From contig NZ_MSDO01000022.1 in the NCBI RefSeq assembly GCF_001937195.1, positions 107,120 through 171,119 on the forward strand: a stretch of DNA of 64,000 nucleotides, written 5' to 3'. Below the pieces are notes generated by a model, which did no database searches, was not told the origin of the DNA, and saw only the letters and a list, made by a program, of their open reading frames with translations. Both the position numbers and the translations under genes were made by a program. This document shows positions 50,882-62,059 of this stretch, one piece after another. The DNA is from Salinicola socius. Lineage in GTDB: Bacteria; Pseudomonadota; Gammaproteobacteria; Pseudomonadales; Halomonadaceae. Position 1 is the stretch's first letter, and every line of letters starts with the position of its first letter.

Positions 50882-52336
50882 CTACAGCCACAGCAGTTGG
50901 ATCAGGCCCAGACAGATCAGTGTGACCAGAATCGTGCCGATGACATTGAGGAAAAAGCCGGCGCGAATCATCGACTGAATCGTCATCTGCCCCGTTGCAA
51001 AGACGATAGCATTGGGTGGCGTCGCCACGGGCATCATGAATGCGCAGCTGGCAGCGATGGCAGCCGGGACGGTGATCAGCAGCGGGTCGACGTCGAGCGA
51101 CATGGCGAGAGCGCCGAGCAATGGCAGGAACGCGGCCGCCGTGGCGGTATTCGAGGTCAGTTCGGTCAGGAATATGACCACCAACACGATGGCGCCAATC
51201 AGCAGCAAAAGCGGCAGCGTGCCAAAAATGCCGAGTTGGTTGGCAATCCAGTCCGCCAGGCCGGAACCACTGATGGTGCTGGCCAGAGCCAGGCCGCCGC
51301 CAAACAGCAGCAGAATTCCCCAGGGAAGATCTTTGGCGTCCTCCCACAACAGCAGTGGGCGATGCCGTTCGTTGCCGCTGGGAATCAAGAAGAGGGCGAC
51401 ACCGGCAAACAGCGCGACTGAGGTGTCGGACAGCCATTCGACTCCCCAGTCGTTCAGCAGCGGCCGTGTGACCCAGGCGAGCGCCGCCAGCAGGAAGACG
51501 ATGCCTACCCGTGCTTCTGCCGAGCTAAGCTTGCCGAGTTTGGATAATTCGTCACCGATGACGTCACCGTCATTGTCATCGAGTTTGAGCGTGAAACCGC
51601 CACGAGTCAGCCACCACCAGGCAACGACCATCATCGCAATGCTGACCGGCAGTCCGATGATCATCCACTGGGCAAAGCCCAGCTCGATGTTCTGCTCGCT
51701 CGAAAGATAGCCGGCGAGGATGGCGTTGGGGGGTGTGCCGATGAGTGTGGCAATGCCGCCGATGCTGGCCGAATAGGCAATGGCCAGCAGCAGGGCGGTG
51801 GCGTAGCGCTTCACCTCTCGAGACTCTGCGCTGGCAAACAGCGAAACCACCGACATGCCGATGGGCAGCATCATGATCGCGGTCGCAGTGTTGGAAACCC
51901 ACATGCTGATGAACCCGGTTGCGAGCATGAAGCCTGCGATCTGCTGCTTGGGTTTCTGGCCAACGACGTTCAGGATTCGTAGCGCAATTCGCCGATGCAG
52001 GTTCCAGCGTTGCATGGCAATGCCCAGCAAAAAGCCACCCAGGAACAGAAAGATCGTCGGATTGGCATAGCTGGCGGCGGTGCTCTTGAGGTCGGCAATG
52101 CCGAGTGCAGGTGCCAATGGCATGGGAAGTAGCGAGGTGGCAGGAATGGGAATTGCCTCGGTAGCCCACCAGGTCGCCAGCAGCAGAGCCAATCCGACGC
52201 AGTGCCAAGCGGCAGGTTCCATGCCGGCGGGGGGCGGCGTGACCTGCGTCAAGATGACCCAGATTGGCCCTAGAACCAAGCCGATGCGGGCGGCCAGCGG
52301 AGGCCCATTTGGCGATTGGTCGGATACGTGCGTCAT
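50882..52336 (-). CDS. DASS-family (SLC13) sodium:carboxylate symporter
   Basis: Inner-membrane transporter for di- or tricarboxylates (or sulfate) driven by sodium. The 484 aa from the ATG at 52336 (AAGGA upstream) hold about 11-14 hydrophobic segments. The two inverted-repeat sodium-site motifs of the family are seen as MWVSNTATAIMMLPIGMSV (about residue 130) and LTSNTATAAAFLPLLGALAM (about residue 405). TEAIPIPATSLLPM near residue 60 and FMMPVATPPNAIVFATG near 450 are also typical. Stands alone, convergent with the tRNA terminator. Confidence 0.92.
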   Translation of the reverse strand: MTHVSDQSPNGPPLAARIGLVLGPIWVILTQVTPPPAGMEPAAWHCVGLALLLATWWATEAIPIPATSLLPMPLAPALGIADLKSTAASYANPTIFLFLGGFLLGIAMQRWNLHRRIALRILNVVGQKPKQQIAGFMLATGFISMWVSNTATAIMMLPIGMSVVSLFASAESREVKRYATALLLAIAYSASIGGIATLIGTPPNAILAGYLSSEQNIELGFAQWMIIGLPVSIAMMVVAWWWLTRGGFTLKLDDNDGDVIGDELSKLGKLSSAEARVGIVFLLAALAWVTRPLLNDWGVEWLSDTSVALFAGVALFLIPSGNERHRPLLLWEDAKDLPWGILLLFGGGLALASTISGSGLADWIANQLGIFGTLPLLLLIGAIVLVVIFLTELTSNTATAAAFLPLLGALAMSLDVDPLLITVPAAIAASCAFMMPVATPPNAIVFATGQMTIQSMIRAGFFLNVIGTILVTLICLGLIQLLWL

Positions 52337-52716
52337 GTCGTGGCGTCCTTTTCCGGAGACTTGAATCGTTTCGATTCTACTAAAGATGTAGAGTGCTTCG
52401 TGGCAACAGCGGCTTAGTCTTTGGTCTAAAGGGGACTGTCGGTGTGCCGTTACTGGGGGGCGCCTGTTGAATTCCACTCTCGTCTGCGTTTCGTCGAATG
52501 GCGCTTGGCGCTGCTTCTGGATGCGCTTTACGAACCCAGTCGAAGGATTGAGAGTGTGCCGATGGAAGATCCGTAAATGCAGAAGATACGCGGATGAATA
52601 GAATGCAGATGGCGCGAATGAATAGAATTCGGATAGATAGTGCAGGAGAGCCCGTGGATGCTGTTATCCTGAAGGCACCTGCGAAAGAGACTCATTAGAA
52701 GGCTGCCTTTTAACCC
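52337..52716. other. Intergenic region between the DASS and DUF2489 genes
   Basis: 380 bp, no gene seen. It contains a two-copy direct repeat with 24-bp period (ATGAATAGAAT at 52594-52604 and 52618-52628) and must hold both divergent promoters, but no consensus promoter could be picked with confidence. Confidence 0.5.
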
Positions 52717-53199
52717 ATGTCGTTACCTCTCACGGTCGGGCTTTGCGTCCTTGCCATTGTGATCGTTGTCCTGCTTGCCGCTTATGCCTGGCGCCTATCG
52801 CGTGAAGTCAAGCGACGGAGTGCCTTTCGGGCCGCTGAAATCGCCCGCGCGAACCAGAATTGCATCGACAGCTTGAGCGCGCTTTCAGACGCGATGGTGG
52901 CGCGGCAGGTGGATCTGGTAGAAGGCGCGTTACGTTGCAGGGTGCTGCTCGATATTCTTGATCACCCTTCGGTGATGCCTGACTCACGGCGGGTGTTTGA
53001 CGAGGTGGCCGTCGAGGCTGAGACATTGCATACGCATCAAGCGCGTCGAGAACTGTCGCCTCGTGACCGGCATCGTGAGGATGTGAAGCGCGAGGACATT
53101 GCGCAACGCCACGATCAGGCTCTTCATCTTGCTGCGATCGAGCTTCAGACCTTCTGCCGAAATTGGGCGGCAGCCAAGGATGCCAGCGCTTTGAAATAG
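52717..53199 (+). CDS. DUF2489 domain-containing membrane-anchored protein
   Basis: 160 aa with one N-terminal membrane helix (GLCVLAIVIVVLLAAYAWRL) and a cytosolic helical domain. The opening of the domain (ANQNCIDSLSALSDAMVARQ, then VEGALRCRVLLDIL) matches DUF2489 proteins of gammaproteobacteria. Function is unknown. It is monocistronic as far as visible. Confidence 0.8.
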   Translation: MSLPLTVGLCVLAIVIVVLLAAYAWRLSREVKRRSAFRAAEIARANQNCIDSLSALSDAMVARQVDLVEGALRCRVLLDILDHPSVMPDSRRVFDEVAVEAETLHTHQARRELSPRDRHREDVKREDIAQRHDQALHLAAIELQTFCRNWAAAKDASALK

Positions 53200-53605
53200 C
53201 GCGAGCGCGCGTGGCAGAAAACCAGCGCACTTCGGTCCTGACAAGACTCGTTGACCCGAAGAGGTAATCTTGGCGAGTCGGTATCCGCAAGGTCCAAGGG
53301 TGAGGAAAAAACGCGAAGTTTTTTCTAATCCCTTTGCCAATCTTGGAAATGATGCTAAAACAGAACAGTGTTTCCCGACACGGGTTTGCAACTCGGGCTG
53401 GAATCGACAATGCTGTTACGGAGCTGCAAAGAAAAGGGACAATGGGAACATTGACCACTGCTCAAGTCGACGTGCACTGCAGTCGCCGAGAGATTTCTTT
53501 GCCGTGAGGGAAGGAACATCTTTCTCTTGACGAATTCGGCTTCTATACTCGAAGCCGCTGGGTAACGCCCGTTACGACTAGCGCTGTGTTAAGAAGGAGT
53601 CTTAC
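53200..53605. promoter_or_regulatory. Upstream region of the OmpA-family gene
   Basis: 406 bp without a gene. GAAAAAAC/GTTTTTTC (53305-53325) is an 8-bp perfect hairpin that can terminate in either direction. TATACT at 53544-53549 is a good -10 box for the OmpA-like gene, with only a weak -35 at 17-bp spacing. Just after it, GTAACGCCCGTTAC (53562-53575) is a perfect dyad in the predicted leader. Confidence 0.55.
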
Positions 53606-54487
53606 ATGAAAAAATCAACGACTGGCTTGCTACTAGGTTCTGCTCTGGTAGTCGGTCTTTCTGGTTGTGCCAGTTCCGGTATGGAATCTACTGGCAGCTC
53701 GTCCGACCAGGCTTGGTATCAATCCCCGTTCGTCTGCGGCATTGCCGGCGGCCTGATCGGTGGTGGCGTTGGTTACGCCACTAGCAGTGATTCCGATGAA
53801 GATACTGGTGCCGCAATTGGCGGCGTCGCTGGCGCGACAGCCGGCGCCCTGCTGTGCGCCGACTACTCTTCGGACGTCATGGACAGCGACGGCGACGGCG
53901 TGCCTGACGATCGTGACCAGTGCCCGAACACGCCTGCTGGCGTAGCGGTCGATGCCGTTGGTTGCCCGCTCGACACCGATGGTGACGGCGTGCCTGACTA
54001 CATGGATCAGTGCCCGGGAACGCCGGCCGGTGTTGAAGTCAACGCCCAGGGCTGCCCGCTGGATTCCGATGGTGACGGCGTGCCGGACTATCAGGATCAG
54101 TGCCCGAACACTCCGGCTGGTGCCGAAGTCAACTCGCTGGGTTGTGAAGAAGACCTCGTCCTGCGCGACGTCAACTTCGAATTCGACTCTGCCAAGCTGA
54201 CCCCCAGCGCCGAATCCATTCTGGATGGCGTGTCCGAGAAGCTGATGGCCAACGACCAGCTGCGCATCCGCCTTGAAGGCCACACGGACTCTGTTGGTCC
54301 GGCTGCCTACAACAAGGAGCTGTCTCAGCGTCGTGCCGATTCCGTGAAATCCTACCTGGTTAGCAAGGGTTTCTCTGGTGCTAACATCACCACTATCGGT
54401 TACGGTGAAGAGCAGCCGGTTGCCAGCAACGATACTGCTGAAGGCCGTGCTCAGAACCGTCGCGTCGAACTGGGTGAGTGGGAATAA
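53606..54487 (+). CDS. OmpA-family lipoprotein with thrombospondin type-3 repeats
   Basis: 293-aa envelope protein. The signal peptide ends in a lipobox (VGLSGC, cysteine near residue 21). A glycine-rich hydrophobic segment (GGLIGGGVGYATSS) resembles the glycine-zipper of related proteins. Three calcium-binding type-3 repeats follow (DSDGDGVPDDRDQCPNTPAG and two variants, residues about 95-175). The C-terminal OmpA domain (about 180-293) has NFEFDSAKLTP and LEGHTDSVGPAAYNKELSQR, which anchors to peptidoglycan, and ends with AQNRRVEL. The start has GAAGGAG 7 bases upstream. A terminator follows. Confidence 0.95.
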   Translation: MKKSTTGLLLGSALVVGLSGCASSGMESTGSSSDQAWYQSPFVCGIAGGLIGGGVGYATSSDSDEDTGAAIGGVAGATAGALLCADYSSDVMDSDGDGVPDDRDQCPNTPAGVAVDAVGCPLDTDGDGVPDYMDQCPGTPAGVEVNAQGCPLDSDGDGVPDYQDQCPNTPAGAEVNSLGCEEDLVLRDVNFEFDSAKLTPSAESILDGVSEKLMANDQLRIRLEGHTDSVGPAAYNKELSQRRADSVKSYLVSKGFSGANITTIGYGEEQPVASNDTAEGRAQNRRVELGEWE

Positions 54488-54516
54488 GCTTTCCCGACAC
54501 ACGGTTGACGTGACCA

Positions 54517-54546
54517 TGAGGGCGCCTTCGGGCGCCCTCATTGTTT
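54517..54546 (+). terminator. Terminator of the OmpA-family gene
   Basis: A 10-bp perfect stem TGAGGGCGCC / GGCGCCCTCA with a stable TTCG tetraloop is followed by TTGTTT. It is 30 bp past the stop codon. Confidence 0.92.
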
Positions 54547-54549
54547 GTG

Positions 54550-54639
54550 ACTACCTGGTTCGTATCTACTTGGTTCACATCTACCTGGTTCACATCTACC
54601 TGGTTCGTATCTATCTGGTTCGCAGCCATATCGTTCGCA
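54550..54639. repeat. 15-bp minisatellite, six copies
   Basis: Unit TCTACCTGGTTCACA and close variants at 54550, 54565, 54580, 54595, 54610 and a degenerate sixth copy at 54625. It begins right after the OmpA terminator and ends about 230 bp before thrS. It could be read as pentapeptide repeats in several frames, but none starts with a binding site, so it is treated as non-coding. Confidence 0.93.
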
Positions 54640-54866
54640 GCTGCACCAGATCTCTGCGGGCCTGACCACTCCTCCTGGATGGCAAAGCCGTCTTTTCGCT
54701 GATAGTCTACTGCTCCCGCGGTTGCCGCCGGGTGGTATTTTTCATGTCTCGCACACATCAGTTGGCCTGCCCGTATGCAGGCCGATCGCAAAAGAGATAC
54801 TTCAGCTTCTTAAATGAGCTCATGTGATCCTTGGTATAGATCACCACTGAGCGTAAGGATGTTTTC

Positions 54867-56780
54867 ATGCCCATTGTGACGCTGCCTGACGGCAGTCAAA
54901 GAACTTTCGAAGAGCCTCTGAGTGTCATGCAGTTGGCCGAATCCATTGGTCCCGGGCTCGCCAAGGCGTGCATCGCCGGCAGGATCGATGGCGTCGAGGT
55001 CGATGCAGCCGATATCATTGATCATGACGCGGAAGTGGCAATCGTGACCGCGCGCGATGAAGAGGGGGTGGCAATCATCCGCCACTCCTGTGCGCATTTG
55101 CTGGGACATGCGATCAAACAGTTGTACCCGACGGCCAAGATGGCTATTGGTCCGGTCATCGAAGACGGCTTTTATTACGATATCGATTTCGAAGAGTCTC
55201 TCTCCTCCGAGGATCTGGAGAAGATCGAGGCCCGGATGAAGTCGCTGATCGATCTCGAATACGATGTCGTTCGGGAGTACGTCGAGAGAGCTGACGCGCT
55301 TTCCACGTTCGCTTCAAGAGAAGAGCCTTACAAGCAGGAGATCGTCGAGGGTATTCCCGAAGGAGAGACCATTCGTCTCTATCATCACCAGGAATATATC
55401 GACATGTGCCGCGGTCCCCACGTGCCGAACACGCGATTCCTGAAGGCTTTCAAGCTTACCAAGCTAGCGGGGGCTTATTGGCGAGGTGATGCATCGAAAC
55501 CCATGCTGACGCGAATTTACGGCACCGCGTGGGCTGACAAGAAGGCCCTCAAGGCTTATCTGCTGCGACTTGAGGAAGCCGAGAAACGCGATCACCGCAA
55601 GCTGGCTCGTCGCTTCGACTTCTTCCACATGCAGGAAGAAGCCCCGGGAATGGTGTTCTGGCATCCGCGCGGGTGGACGTTGTGGCAGGTCGTCGAACAG
55701 TACATGCGCGGCGTCTACAAGCGCAGCGGATACCAGGAAATCAAGTGCCCCCAGATCATGGACGTGTCGCTCTGGAAGAAGTCCGGGCACTGGGACAACT
55801 ATGCGGAGAACATGTTCTTCACCGAATCGGAAAAGCGTGAGTACGCGCTGAAGCCGATGAATTGTCCCGGACACGTTCAGGTTTTCAATTCCGGGCTGCG
55901 TAGCTACCGTGAACTGCCGATTCGCTATGGCGAGTTTGGCGGCTGCCATCGCAACGAGCCTTCAGGGGCATTGCACGGTATCATGCGAGTCCGCGCATTC
56001 ACGCAGGACGATGGCCATGTCTTCTGCACCGAAGGGCAGATCGAACCCGAAGTGACGGCGTTTCACCGCCAGGCGCTTCAGGTCTACGGTGATTTCGGGT
56101 TCGAGGACATTGCCGTAAAGATCGCGCTGCGGCCTGACAAGCGTCTGGGTAGCGACGACACATGGGATCGCGCCGAGGACGCGCTGCGTGCCGCACTGGG
56201 CAACTGTGACGTCGAGTGGCAGGAGCTGCCGGGCGAGGGGGCGTTCTATGGTCCCAAGATCGAATATCACATGAAGGATTGCCTGGGGCGGGAGTGGCAG
56301 GTCGGCACCATGCAGGTCGACTTCATGATGCCCGGCCGGCTGGGAGCGCAATACGTCGCCGAAGACGGATCGCGGCAGATTCCAGTGATGCTGCATCGAG
56401 CCATTGTCGGTTCGATGGAACGTTTCGTCGGTATTCTGATCGAACATTACGCTGGGGCCTTGCCTCTATGGCTGTCCCCGGTCCAGGCTGTAGTACTCAA
56501 TATCACGGATGCTCAGCGTGATTATGCCGAAAATCTCACAAAAACCCTGCGTGAAGCGGGTTTCCGGGTCGAGTCGGACTTGAGGAATGAGAAGATCGGC
56601 TTTAAAATTCGCGAGCATACGCTGCAGAAGATTCCTTATCTGCTGGTTGTCGGTGATAAGGAAGTCGAATCGGGTGCCGTTGCAGTACGGACTCGGTCCG
56701 GTGAGGATCTAGGGTCGGTAGCTGTGGATGCGCTGATAGCGCAACTCCAGCAGGCCAACCGTCCGGAGCAGCAACGTTAA
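54867..56780 (+). CDS. thrS: Threonyl-tRNA synthetase
   Basis: Class II aminoacyl-tRNA synthetase (637 aa). Domains in order: TGS (residues 1-62, [20 protein letters not shown]), editing domain with [16 protein letters not shown] and DMCRGPH (zinc-type His/Cys residues), catalytic core with [10 protein letters not shown] and [34 protein letters not shown], and [20 protein letters not shown], then the anticodon-binding domain near the C-terminus. TAAGGAT precedes the ATG. It heads the conserved thrS-infC-rpmI-rplT-pheST-ihfA cluster. The upstream stretch has a GGCCTGC/GCAGGCC hairpin (54765-54784) but no clear ThrRS operator was identified. Confidence 0.98.
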   Translation: MPIVTLPDGSQRTFEEPLSVMQLAESIGPGLAKACIAGRIDGVEVDAADIIDHDAEVAIVTARDEEGVAIIRHSCAHLLGHAIKQLYPTAKMAIGPVIEDGFYYDIDFEESLSSEDLEKIEARMKSLIDLEYDVVREYVERADALSTFASREEPYKQEIVEGIPEGETIRLYHHQEYIDMCRGPHVPNTRFLKAFKLTKLAGAYWRGDASKPMLTRIYGTAWADKKALKAYLLRLEEAEKRDHRKLARRFDFFHMQEEAPGMVFWHPRGWTLWQVVEQYMRGVYKRSGYQEIKCPQIMDVSLWKKSGHWDNYAENMFFTESEKREYALKPMNCPGHVQVFNSGLRSYRELPIRYGEFGGCHRNEPSGALHGIMRVRAFTQDDGHVFCTEGQIEPEVTAFHRQALQVYGDFGFEDIAVKIALRPDKRLGSDDTWDRAEDALRAALGNCDVEWQELPGEGAFYGPKIEYHMKDCLGREWQVGTMQVDFMMPGRLGAQYVAEDGSRQIPVMLHRAIVGSMERFVGILIEHYAGALPLWLSPVQAVVLNITDAQRDYAENLTKTLREAGFRVESDLRNEKIGFKIREHTLQKIPYLLVVGDKEVESGAVAVRTRSGEDLGSVAVDALIAQLQQANRPEQQR

Positions 56781-56801
56781 TCGCCAGATGGAGATCTAAC
56801 G

Positions 56802-57341
56802 ATCAAGCGTAATAATCAGCGCGGGCGCCCTCAGGAAAAGCGCGCGCCCATTAATGACCGTATTCATGCAGACGAAGTTCGCCTCATCGATGCCGAGGGT
56901 GAACAGTTGGGGGTGGTTCCCATGCAGGAGGCGCTTCAACGCGCCGAGGAAGCCGGAATGGATCTCGTTCAGATTTCCAATGCCGATCCTATCGTCTGTA
57001 AAATCATGGACTACGGCAAGTTCCTCTTCGAGCAGAAGAAGCAGAAGTCTGCTCAGAAGAAGAAAACCAAACAGATCCAGGTCAAGGAAGTGAAATTCCG
57101 GCCTGGTACGGACGAGGGCGCCTATCAGGTCAAGCTGAAAAACCTGATACGTTTCCTCGAAGGTGGCGACAAGGGTAAGGTCACGCTGCGTTTCCGTGGT
57201 CGCGAAATGGCACACCAGGATATCGGTCGTCGACTGATGGAACGGATTGCCGCCGATCTGGAAGAGCTGGCTGCTGTCGAATCCTTCCCCAAGATGGAAG
57301 GCCGGCAGATGATCATGATTCTTGCGCCCAAGAAGAAGTGA
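56802..57341 (+). CDS. infC: Translation initiation factor IF-3 (ATC start codon)
   Basis: IF-3 controls start-codon and initiator tRNA selection on the 30S subunit. Only a rare-codon start gives the full protein: ATC at 56802, with GGAG 8 bases before it, yields 179 aa (E. coli IF-3 has 180) beginning [20 protein letters not shown]. An in-frame ATG occurs only at 56907, which would delete the conserved start of the N-domain. Motifs include [20 protein letters not shown] and [20 protein letters not shown]. Non-AUG starts (AUU, AUC) of infC are known to allow IF-3 to repress its own translation. It is 21 bp after thrS. Confidence 0.95.
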   Translation: MKRNNQRGRPQEKRAPINDRIHADEVRLIDAEGEQLGVVPMQEALQRAEEAGMDLVQISNADPIVCKIMDYGKFLFEQKKQKSAQKKKTKQIQVKEVKFRPGTDEGAYQVKLKNLIRFLEGGDKGKVTLRFRGREMAHQDIGRRLMERIAADLEELAAVESFPKMEGRQMIMILAPKKK

Positions 57342-57432
57342 TCCGCGGGCAAGTCGAACGGAAAGTGGCCAGCGAAACGCTTGCTGCTTTCGGCCTCGGG
57401 TTTTCTAAAAAAAGCGGAGTGGAGTTTTTCCC

Positions 57433-57627
57433 ATGCCGAAAATCAAGACCAACAGTGGCGCTGCGAAGCGCTTCAAGAAGACTGGTAACGGCTTCAAGCA
57501 CAAGCAGTCTTTTCGTAGTCACATCCTGACCAAGAAGTCCACCAAGCGTAAGCGTCAGCTGCGCGGGATGAAGCAGGTGCACGCTGCCGACAAGCAGCTC
57601 GTCACTCGCATGCTGCCCAACCTGTAA
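57433..57627 (+). CDS. rpmI: 50S ribosomal protein L35
   Basis: 64-aa basic protein of the large ribosomal subunit. [20 protein letters not shown] at the start and [16 protein letters not shown] later are diagnostic. GGAG precedes the ATG. It lies between infC (91-bp gap, where L20-mediated control of rpmI-rplT is known in related bacteria) and rplT. Confidence 0.98.
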   Translation: MPKIKTNSGAAKRFKKTGNGFKHKQSFRSHILTKKSTKRKRQLRGMKQVHAADKQLVTRMLPNL

Positions 57628-57663
57628 CACTTGGTCGTCAGTCTTTAACGTCAGGAGAGTACT

Positions 57664-58014
57664 ATGTCTCGCGTCAAGCGTGGTGTCGTCGCACGTCGTC
57701 GTCACAAGAAGATCATGAAGCAGGCCAAGGGTTACTACGGTGCGCGTTCGCGCGTCTTCCGCGTTGCCAAACAGGCCGTCATCAAAGCGGGTCAGTATGC
57801 ATATCGTGACCGTCGTCAGCGGAAGCGTCAGTTCCGCGCGCTGTGGATCACGCGTATCAATGCGGCTGCCCGCGTCAATGGCATGTCTTACAGCCGTTTC
57901 GTGGCGGGCCTGAAAAAGGCAGGCATCGAGATCGACCGTAAGGTGCTGGCTGATTTGGCCGTTCACGAGAAAGCGGCGTTCGCTGCCATCGTCGAAAAAG
58001 CCAAAGCTGCATAG
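57664..58014 (+). CDS. rplT: 50S ribosomal protein L20
   Basis: 116-aa large-subunit assembly protein, starting [20 protein letters not shown] and containing [20 protein letters not shown] and [20 protein letters not shown]. It has AGGAG before the ATG. L20 is the known repressor of the infC-rpmI-rplT mRNA in E. coli. It is followed by a strong terminator. Confidence 0.98.
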   Translation: MSRVKRGVVARRRHKKIMKQAKGYYGARSRVFRVAKQAVIKAGQYAYRDRRQRKRQFRALWITRINAAARVNGMSYSRFVAGLKKAGIEIDRKVLADLAVHEKAAFAAIVEKAKAA

Positions 58015-58058
58015 CAGGTCAACTTTTGCCCTTCGGGGTGATGAGTGATGTGACCGAT

Positions 58059-58093
58059 CAGGGGAAGAGCAGCTGCTCTTCCCCTGTTTTTTT
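58059..58093 (+). terminator. Terminator between rplT and pheS
   Basis: CAGGGGAAGAGCA and TGCTCTTCCCCTG form a 13-bp perfect stem ending in seven or more Ts. It separates the ribosomal protein genes from pheST, so pheST needs read-through or a promoter in the 67 bp before pheS. Confidence 0.93.
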
Positions 58094-58136
58094 ATATTGC
58101 ACCGCCGCGTCGTTCCTGACCGACGGCGCTACGTAA

Positions 58137-59180
<1,044 letters not shown>

Positions 59181-59208
59181 GTCCCTCGCCCAGTCAAGGA
59201 GTATCAAG

Positions 59209-61590
59209 ATGAAGTTTTCCGAAGCGTGGCTGCGCGAGTGGGTATCACCGGCGCTCGGTACGCAGGCGCTGGCAGACGCGATTACCATGGCCGGTCTGGA
59301 AGTCGACGGCATCGAGCCGGTCGGCGCCATTTTCCAGGGGGTTGTCGTGGCAACGGTGGTTGCCAAAGCACCGCACCCCGATGCTGACAAGCTCAATGTG
59401 TGCCAGGTCGATGACGGTTCGGGCGAGCGCGTTCAGGTCGTCTGCGGGGCCCCCAATGTCGATATCGGTCAGAAGGTGCCTTTCGCTCGGGTTGGTGCGG
59501 TGCTCCCCGACGACTTCAAGATCAAGCGAGCCAAGCTGCGTGGGGTGGAATCCTGCGGGATGATCTGTTCCGCCTCCGAGCTCGGTCTGGAGGAAGGGCG
59601 CTCGGAAGGTATCTACGTGTTGCCGGGCGATGCTCCCGTCGGGAAGGATTTTCGGGCCTGGTTGCAACTGGATGATCACACGATCGAAGTAGACCTGACC
59701 CCCAACAGAGGGGACTGCCTCAGTCTTCGCGGCATCGCTCGCGAGGTCGGGTGTGTGACGGGCGCCAAGGTGATCGAGCCGAGCATCGCTCCGATCGCCG
59801 CGCGCAACAACGCCCAATTCGCGGTCGAAGTGAGCGACAGCGAGTGGTGTCCGCGGTATCTGGGACGGGTCATTCGTGATGTCGACGCCTCGGCGAGCAC
59901 ACCGCTGTGGATGCGTGAGCGTCTGCGTCGCGGCGGGATTCGCAGCATCGACCCGGCAGTCGATGTGACCAATTACGTCATGCTCGAGCTGGGCCAGCCG
60001 ATGCACGCCTTCGATCTCGATGCCTTGAAGGGCGGGATCCAGGTTCGCCGAGCGCATGCCGGTGAGCGGCTCACGCTGCTCGATGGTCAGGACGTGGTGC
60101 TGAACGAGGATACGCTGGTCATTGCCGATCATGATCGGGCGCTGGCTATCGCCGGTGTCATGGGCGGCGAGGCGACCGGCGTCACTGGCGAGACGCGCAA
60201 CCTGTTTCTGGAGGCCGCCTACTTTTCACCGCTTGCCGTCGCTGGCAAGGCTCGTGACTTTGGCCTGCACACGGATGCATCGCACCGCTTCGAGCGAGGC
60301 GTGGATCCGGATATCACGCGTCCGGCGATGGAGCGGGCTACCCAGCTGCTGACTGCCATCGTTGGCGGCTCCCCGGGGCCTATCACCGAAGTGAGGCAGC
60401 CGGCGCATCTGCCCCGGCGCGCGGATGTCGAACTGCGTCGGGAGCGCCTCTCTGCCTGCCTCGGCGTTCGTCTGCCCGACGAGGAGATTCACCGTATCTT
60501 CCGATCGCTGGGGATGGCCAGTTCCGCGCCGGGCCAGAGCTGGCGCGTGCAGATCCCCAGCTGGCGTTTCGACATCTCCATCGAGGAGGACCTGATCGAG
60601 GAGATCGCTCGTCTTCACGGCTATAACCGGCTGCCGGTACGCCGCCCGCAGGCGCGCCTCGGGCTGAAGGCCGACGACGAGGCGACTCGGCCGCTGCGTC
60701 GTCTGCGCCGCCACATGGTGTCTCGCGGTTATCAGGAGGCGGTGACCTACAGCTTCGTGTCGCCGGAACTTCAGGCATTGATCATTCCGAATGGTGTTTC
60801 GCCGACACTGGCCAATCCGATTTCCAGCGACATGTCGGTGATGCGGCACAGCCTCTTTCCAGGGTTGATCAAAGCGCTGACCCATAATCTCAACCGTCAG
60901 CAGCATCGCGTGCGGCTGTTCGAGACCGGGCTGGTATTTCAGGGTGAACTGGACGAGTTGGTTCAGACGTCCATGTTCGGTGGTCTGATTTGTGGAACCC
61001 GGGACGTCGAGGGCTGGTCTTCTCGACGCGATTCGGTCGATTTCTACGATCTGAAAGGCGACCTGGAGAGCCTGATCGCGTTGGGTGGCAACGCCGAGGA
61101 ATGGACCTTCGTTCCGGCTGCACATCCTGCGCTGCATCCGGGGCGTTCCGCGAGCCTCTGCCGTGATGGTCAGGTGGTCGGATGGCTCGGGGCCTTGCAT
61201 CCGGGGATTCGCGCTCAGCTCGATATCAAGCCTGAGGTCTACGTCTTCGAAGTGGAGCAGGCAGCGCTGACCCAGGGTGTCATTCCCAAGTTCGAGCCGC
61301 TGTCACGATATCCCGAGGTACGCCGGGATCTGGCATTCGTGCTTCGGGAAGATGTCGAGATCGCCCCGCTGATCGAGAGCATTCGAAGTCGGGCCGGCGA
61401 CTGGCTGACACAATGGCAGTTGTTCGATGTCTATCGAGGAAAAGGGGTGGACGATGGTGACAAGAGCATCGCCCTGGGCTTGACCTGGCAGCATCCTTCG
61501 CGCACTCTCAATGACGAGGAAATCAATCAGTTAATCGCAGACGTGGTGGAAGTCGCGCAAGCGCGCTTCGGTGCCAGACTGCGAAGTTGA
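59209..61590 (+). CDS. pheT: Phenylalanyl-tRNA synthetase beta subunit
   Basis: 793-aa beta subunit carrying the tRNA-binding EMAP-like domain (residues about 40-150, [20 protein letters not shown]), the B3/B4 editing region, the B5 domain, a class II-like core without catalytic function, and the C-terminal ferredoxin-fold anticodon-binding domain ending [18 protein letters not shown] precedes the ATG. The stop codon is 28 bp before the ihfA start. Confidence 0.98.
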   Translation: MKFSEAWLREWVSPALGTQALADAITMAGLEVDGIEPVGAIFQGVVVATVVAKAPHPDADKLNVCQVDDGSGERVQVVCGAPNVDIGQKVPFARVGAVLPDDFKIKRAKLRGVESCGMICSASELGLEEGRSEGIYVLPGDAPVGKDFRAWLQLDDHTIEVDLTPNRGDCLSLRGIAREVGCVTGAKVIEPSIAPIAARNNAQFAVEVSDSEWCPRYLGRVIRDVDASASTPLWMRERLRRGGIRSIDPAVDVTNYVMLELGQPMHAFDLDALKGGIQVRRAHAGERLTLLDGQDVVLNEDTLVIADHDRALAIAGVMGGEATGVTGETRNLFLEAAYFSPLAVAGKARDFGLHTDASHRFERGVDPDITRPAMERATQLLTAIVGGSPGPITEVRQPAHLPRRADVELRRERLSACLGVRLPDEEIHRIFRSLGMASSAPGQSWRVQIPSWRFDISIEEDLIEEIARLHGYNRLPVRRPQARLGLKADDEATRPLRRLRRHMVSRGYQEAVTYSFVSPELQALIIPNGVSPTLANPISSDMSVMRHSLFPGLIKALTHNLNRQQHRVRLFETGLVFQGELDELVQTSMFGGLICGTRDVEGWSSRRDSVDFYDLKGDLESLIALGGNAEEWTFVPAAHPALHPGRSASLCRDGQVVGWLGALHPGIRAQLDIKPEVYVFEVEQAALTQGVIPKFEPLSRYPEVRRDLAFVLREDVEIAPLIESIRSRAGDWLTQWQLFDVYRGKGVDDGDKSIALGLTWQHPSRTLNDEEINQLIADVVEVAQARFGARLRS

Positions 61591-61618
61591 TCTGTCATCC
61601 TGCGCGAAGGGAGCGATC

Positions 61619-61927
61619 ATGGGAGCGCTGACGAAAGCTGAGCTTGCGGAGCATCTTCACACCGAACTGGGTTTCTCCAAGCGAGAGGCCAAGTACATGG
61701 TGGAAACGTTCTTCGAGGAAATTCGCGGCTGTCTGCGCGAGAACGAGCAGGTGAAACTCTCCGGGTTCGGTAATTTCGATCTGCGAGACAAGCGGGAGAG
61801 ACCCGGACGCAATCCCAAGACCGGGGAAGAGATCCCGATCTCCGCGCGGCGAGTCGTCACTTTTCGCCCCGGCCAGAAACTCAAGGCCAAGGTAGAGAGC
61901 TTCGACGGCGAACTGCAGGAAGATTGA
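61619..61927 (+). CDS. ihfA: Integration host factor alpha subunit
   Basis: DNA-bending nucleoid protein (102 aa) that pairs with IhfB; it assists sigma-54 promoters, recombination and replication. The ATG at 61619 has AAGGGAG upstream. [20 protein letters not shown] at the start and [22 protein letters not shown] in two adjoining segments are characteristic, with the DNA-intercalating proline in [12 protein letters not shown]. It follows pheT as in other gammaproteobacteria. Confidence 0.97.
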   Translation: MGALTKAELAEHLHTELGFSKREAKYMVETFFEEIRGCLRENEQVKLSGFGNFDLRDKRERPGRNPKTGEEIPISARRVVTFRPGQKLKAKVESFDGELQED

Positions 61928-61950
61928 GTCGGCCCGTGATCCATCATATA

Positions 61951-61978
61951 CCGCCTGTCAGCTGACGCTGGCAGGCGG
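61951..61978 (+). terminator. Hairpin after ihfA
   Basis: CCGCCTGTCAGC / GCTGGCAGGCGG give a 12-bp stem (one G-U pair) around TGAC, 23 bp past the ihfA stop. Only a broken T-run (TCGTGTTT) follows, so it is a moderate terminator. Confidence 0.7.
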
Positions 61979-62059
61979 TCGTGTTTCAGGCCCTGTCGCG
62001 TGAGGCCGGTGGGCGGGATATGCTAAGCTCCCGCGCAAATCAATTGCTGACTGAGTGTT

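Noticed and set aside
54393..54791. Minus-strand open frame with NQVDV pentapeptide repeats
   Set aside because: The repeats come from the 15-bp minisatellite; the frame runs through the OmpA terminator and stop region and has no binding site.
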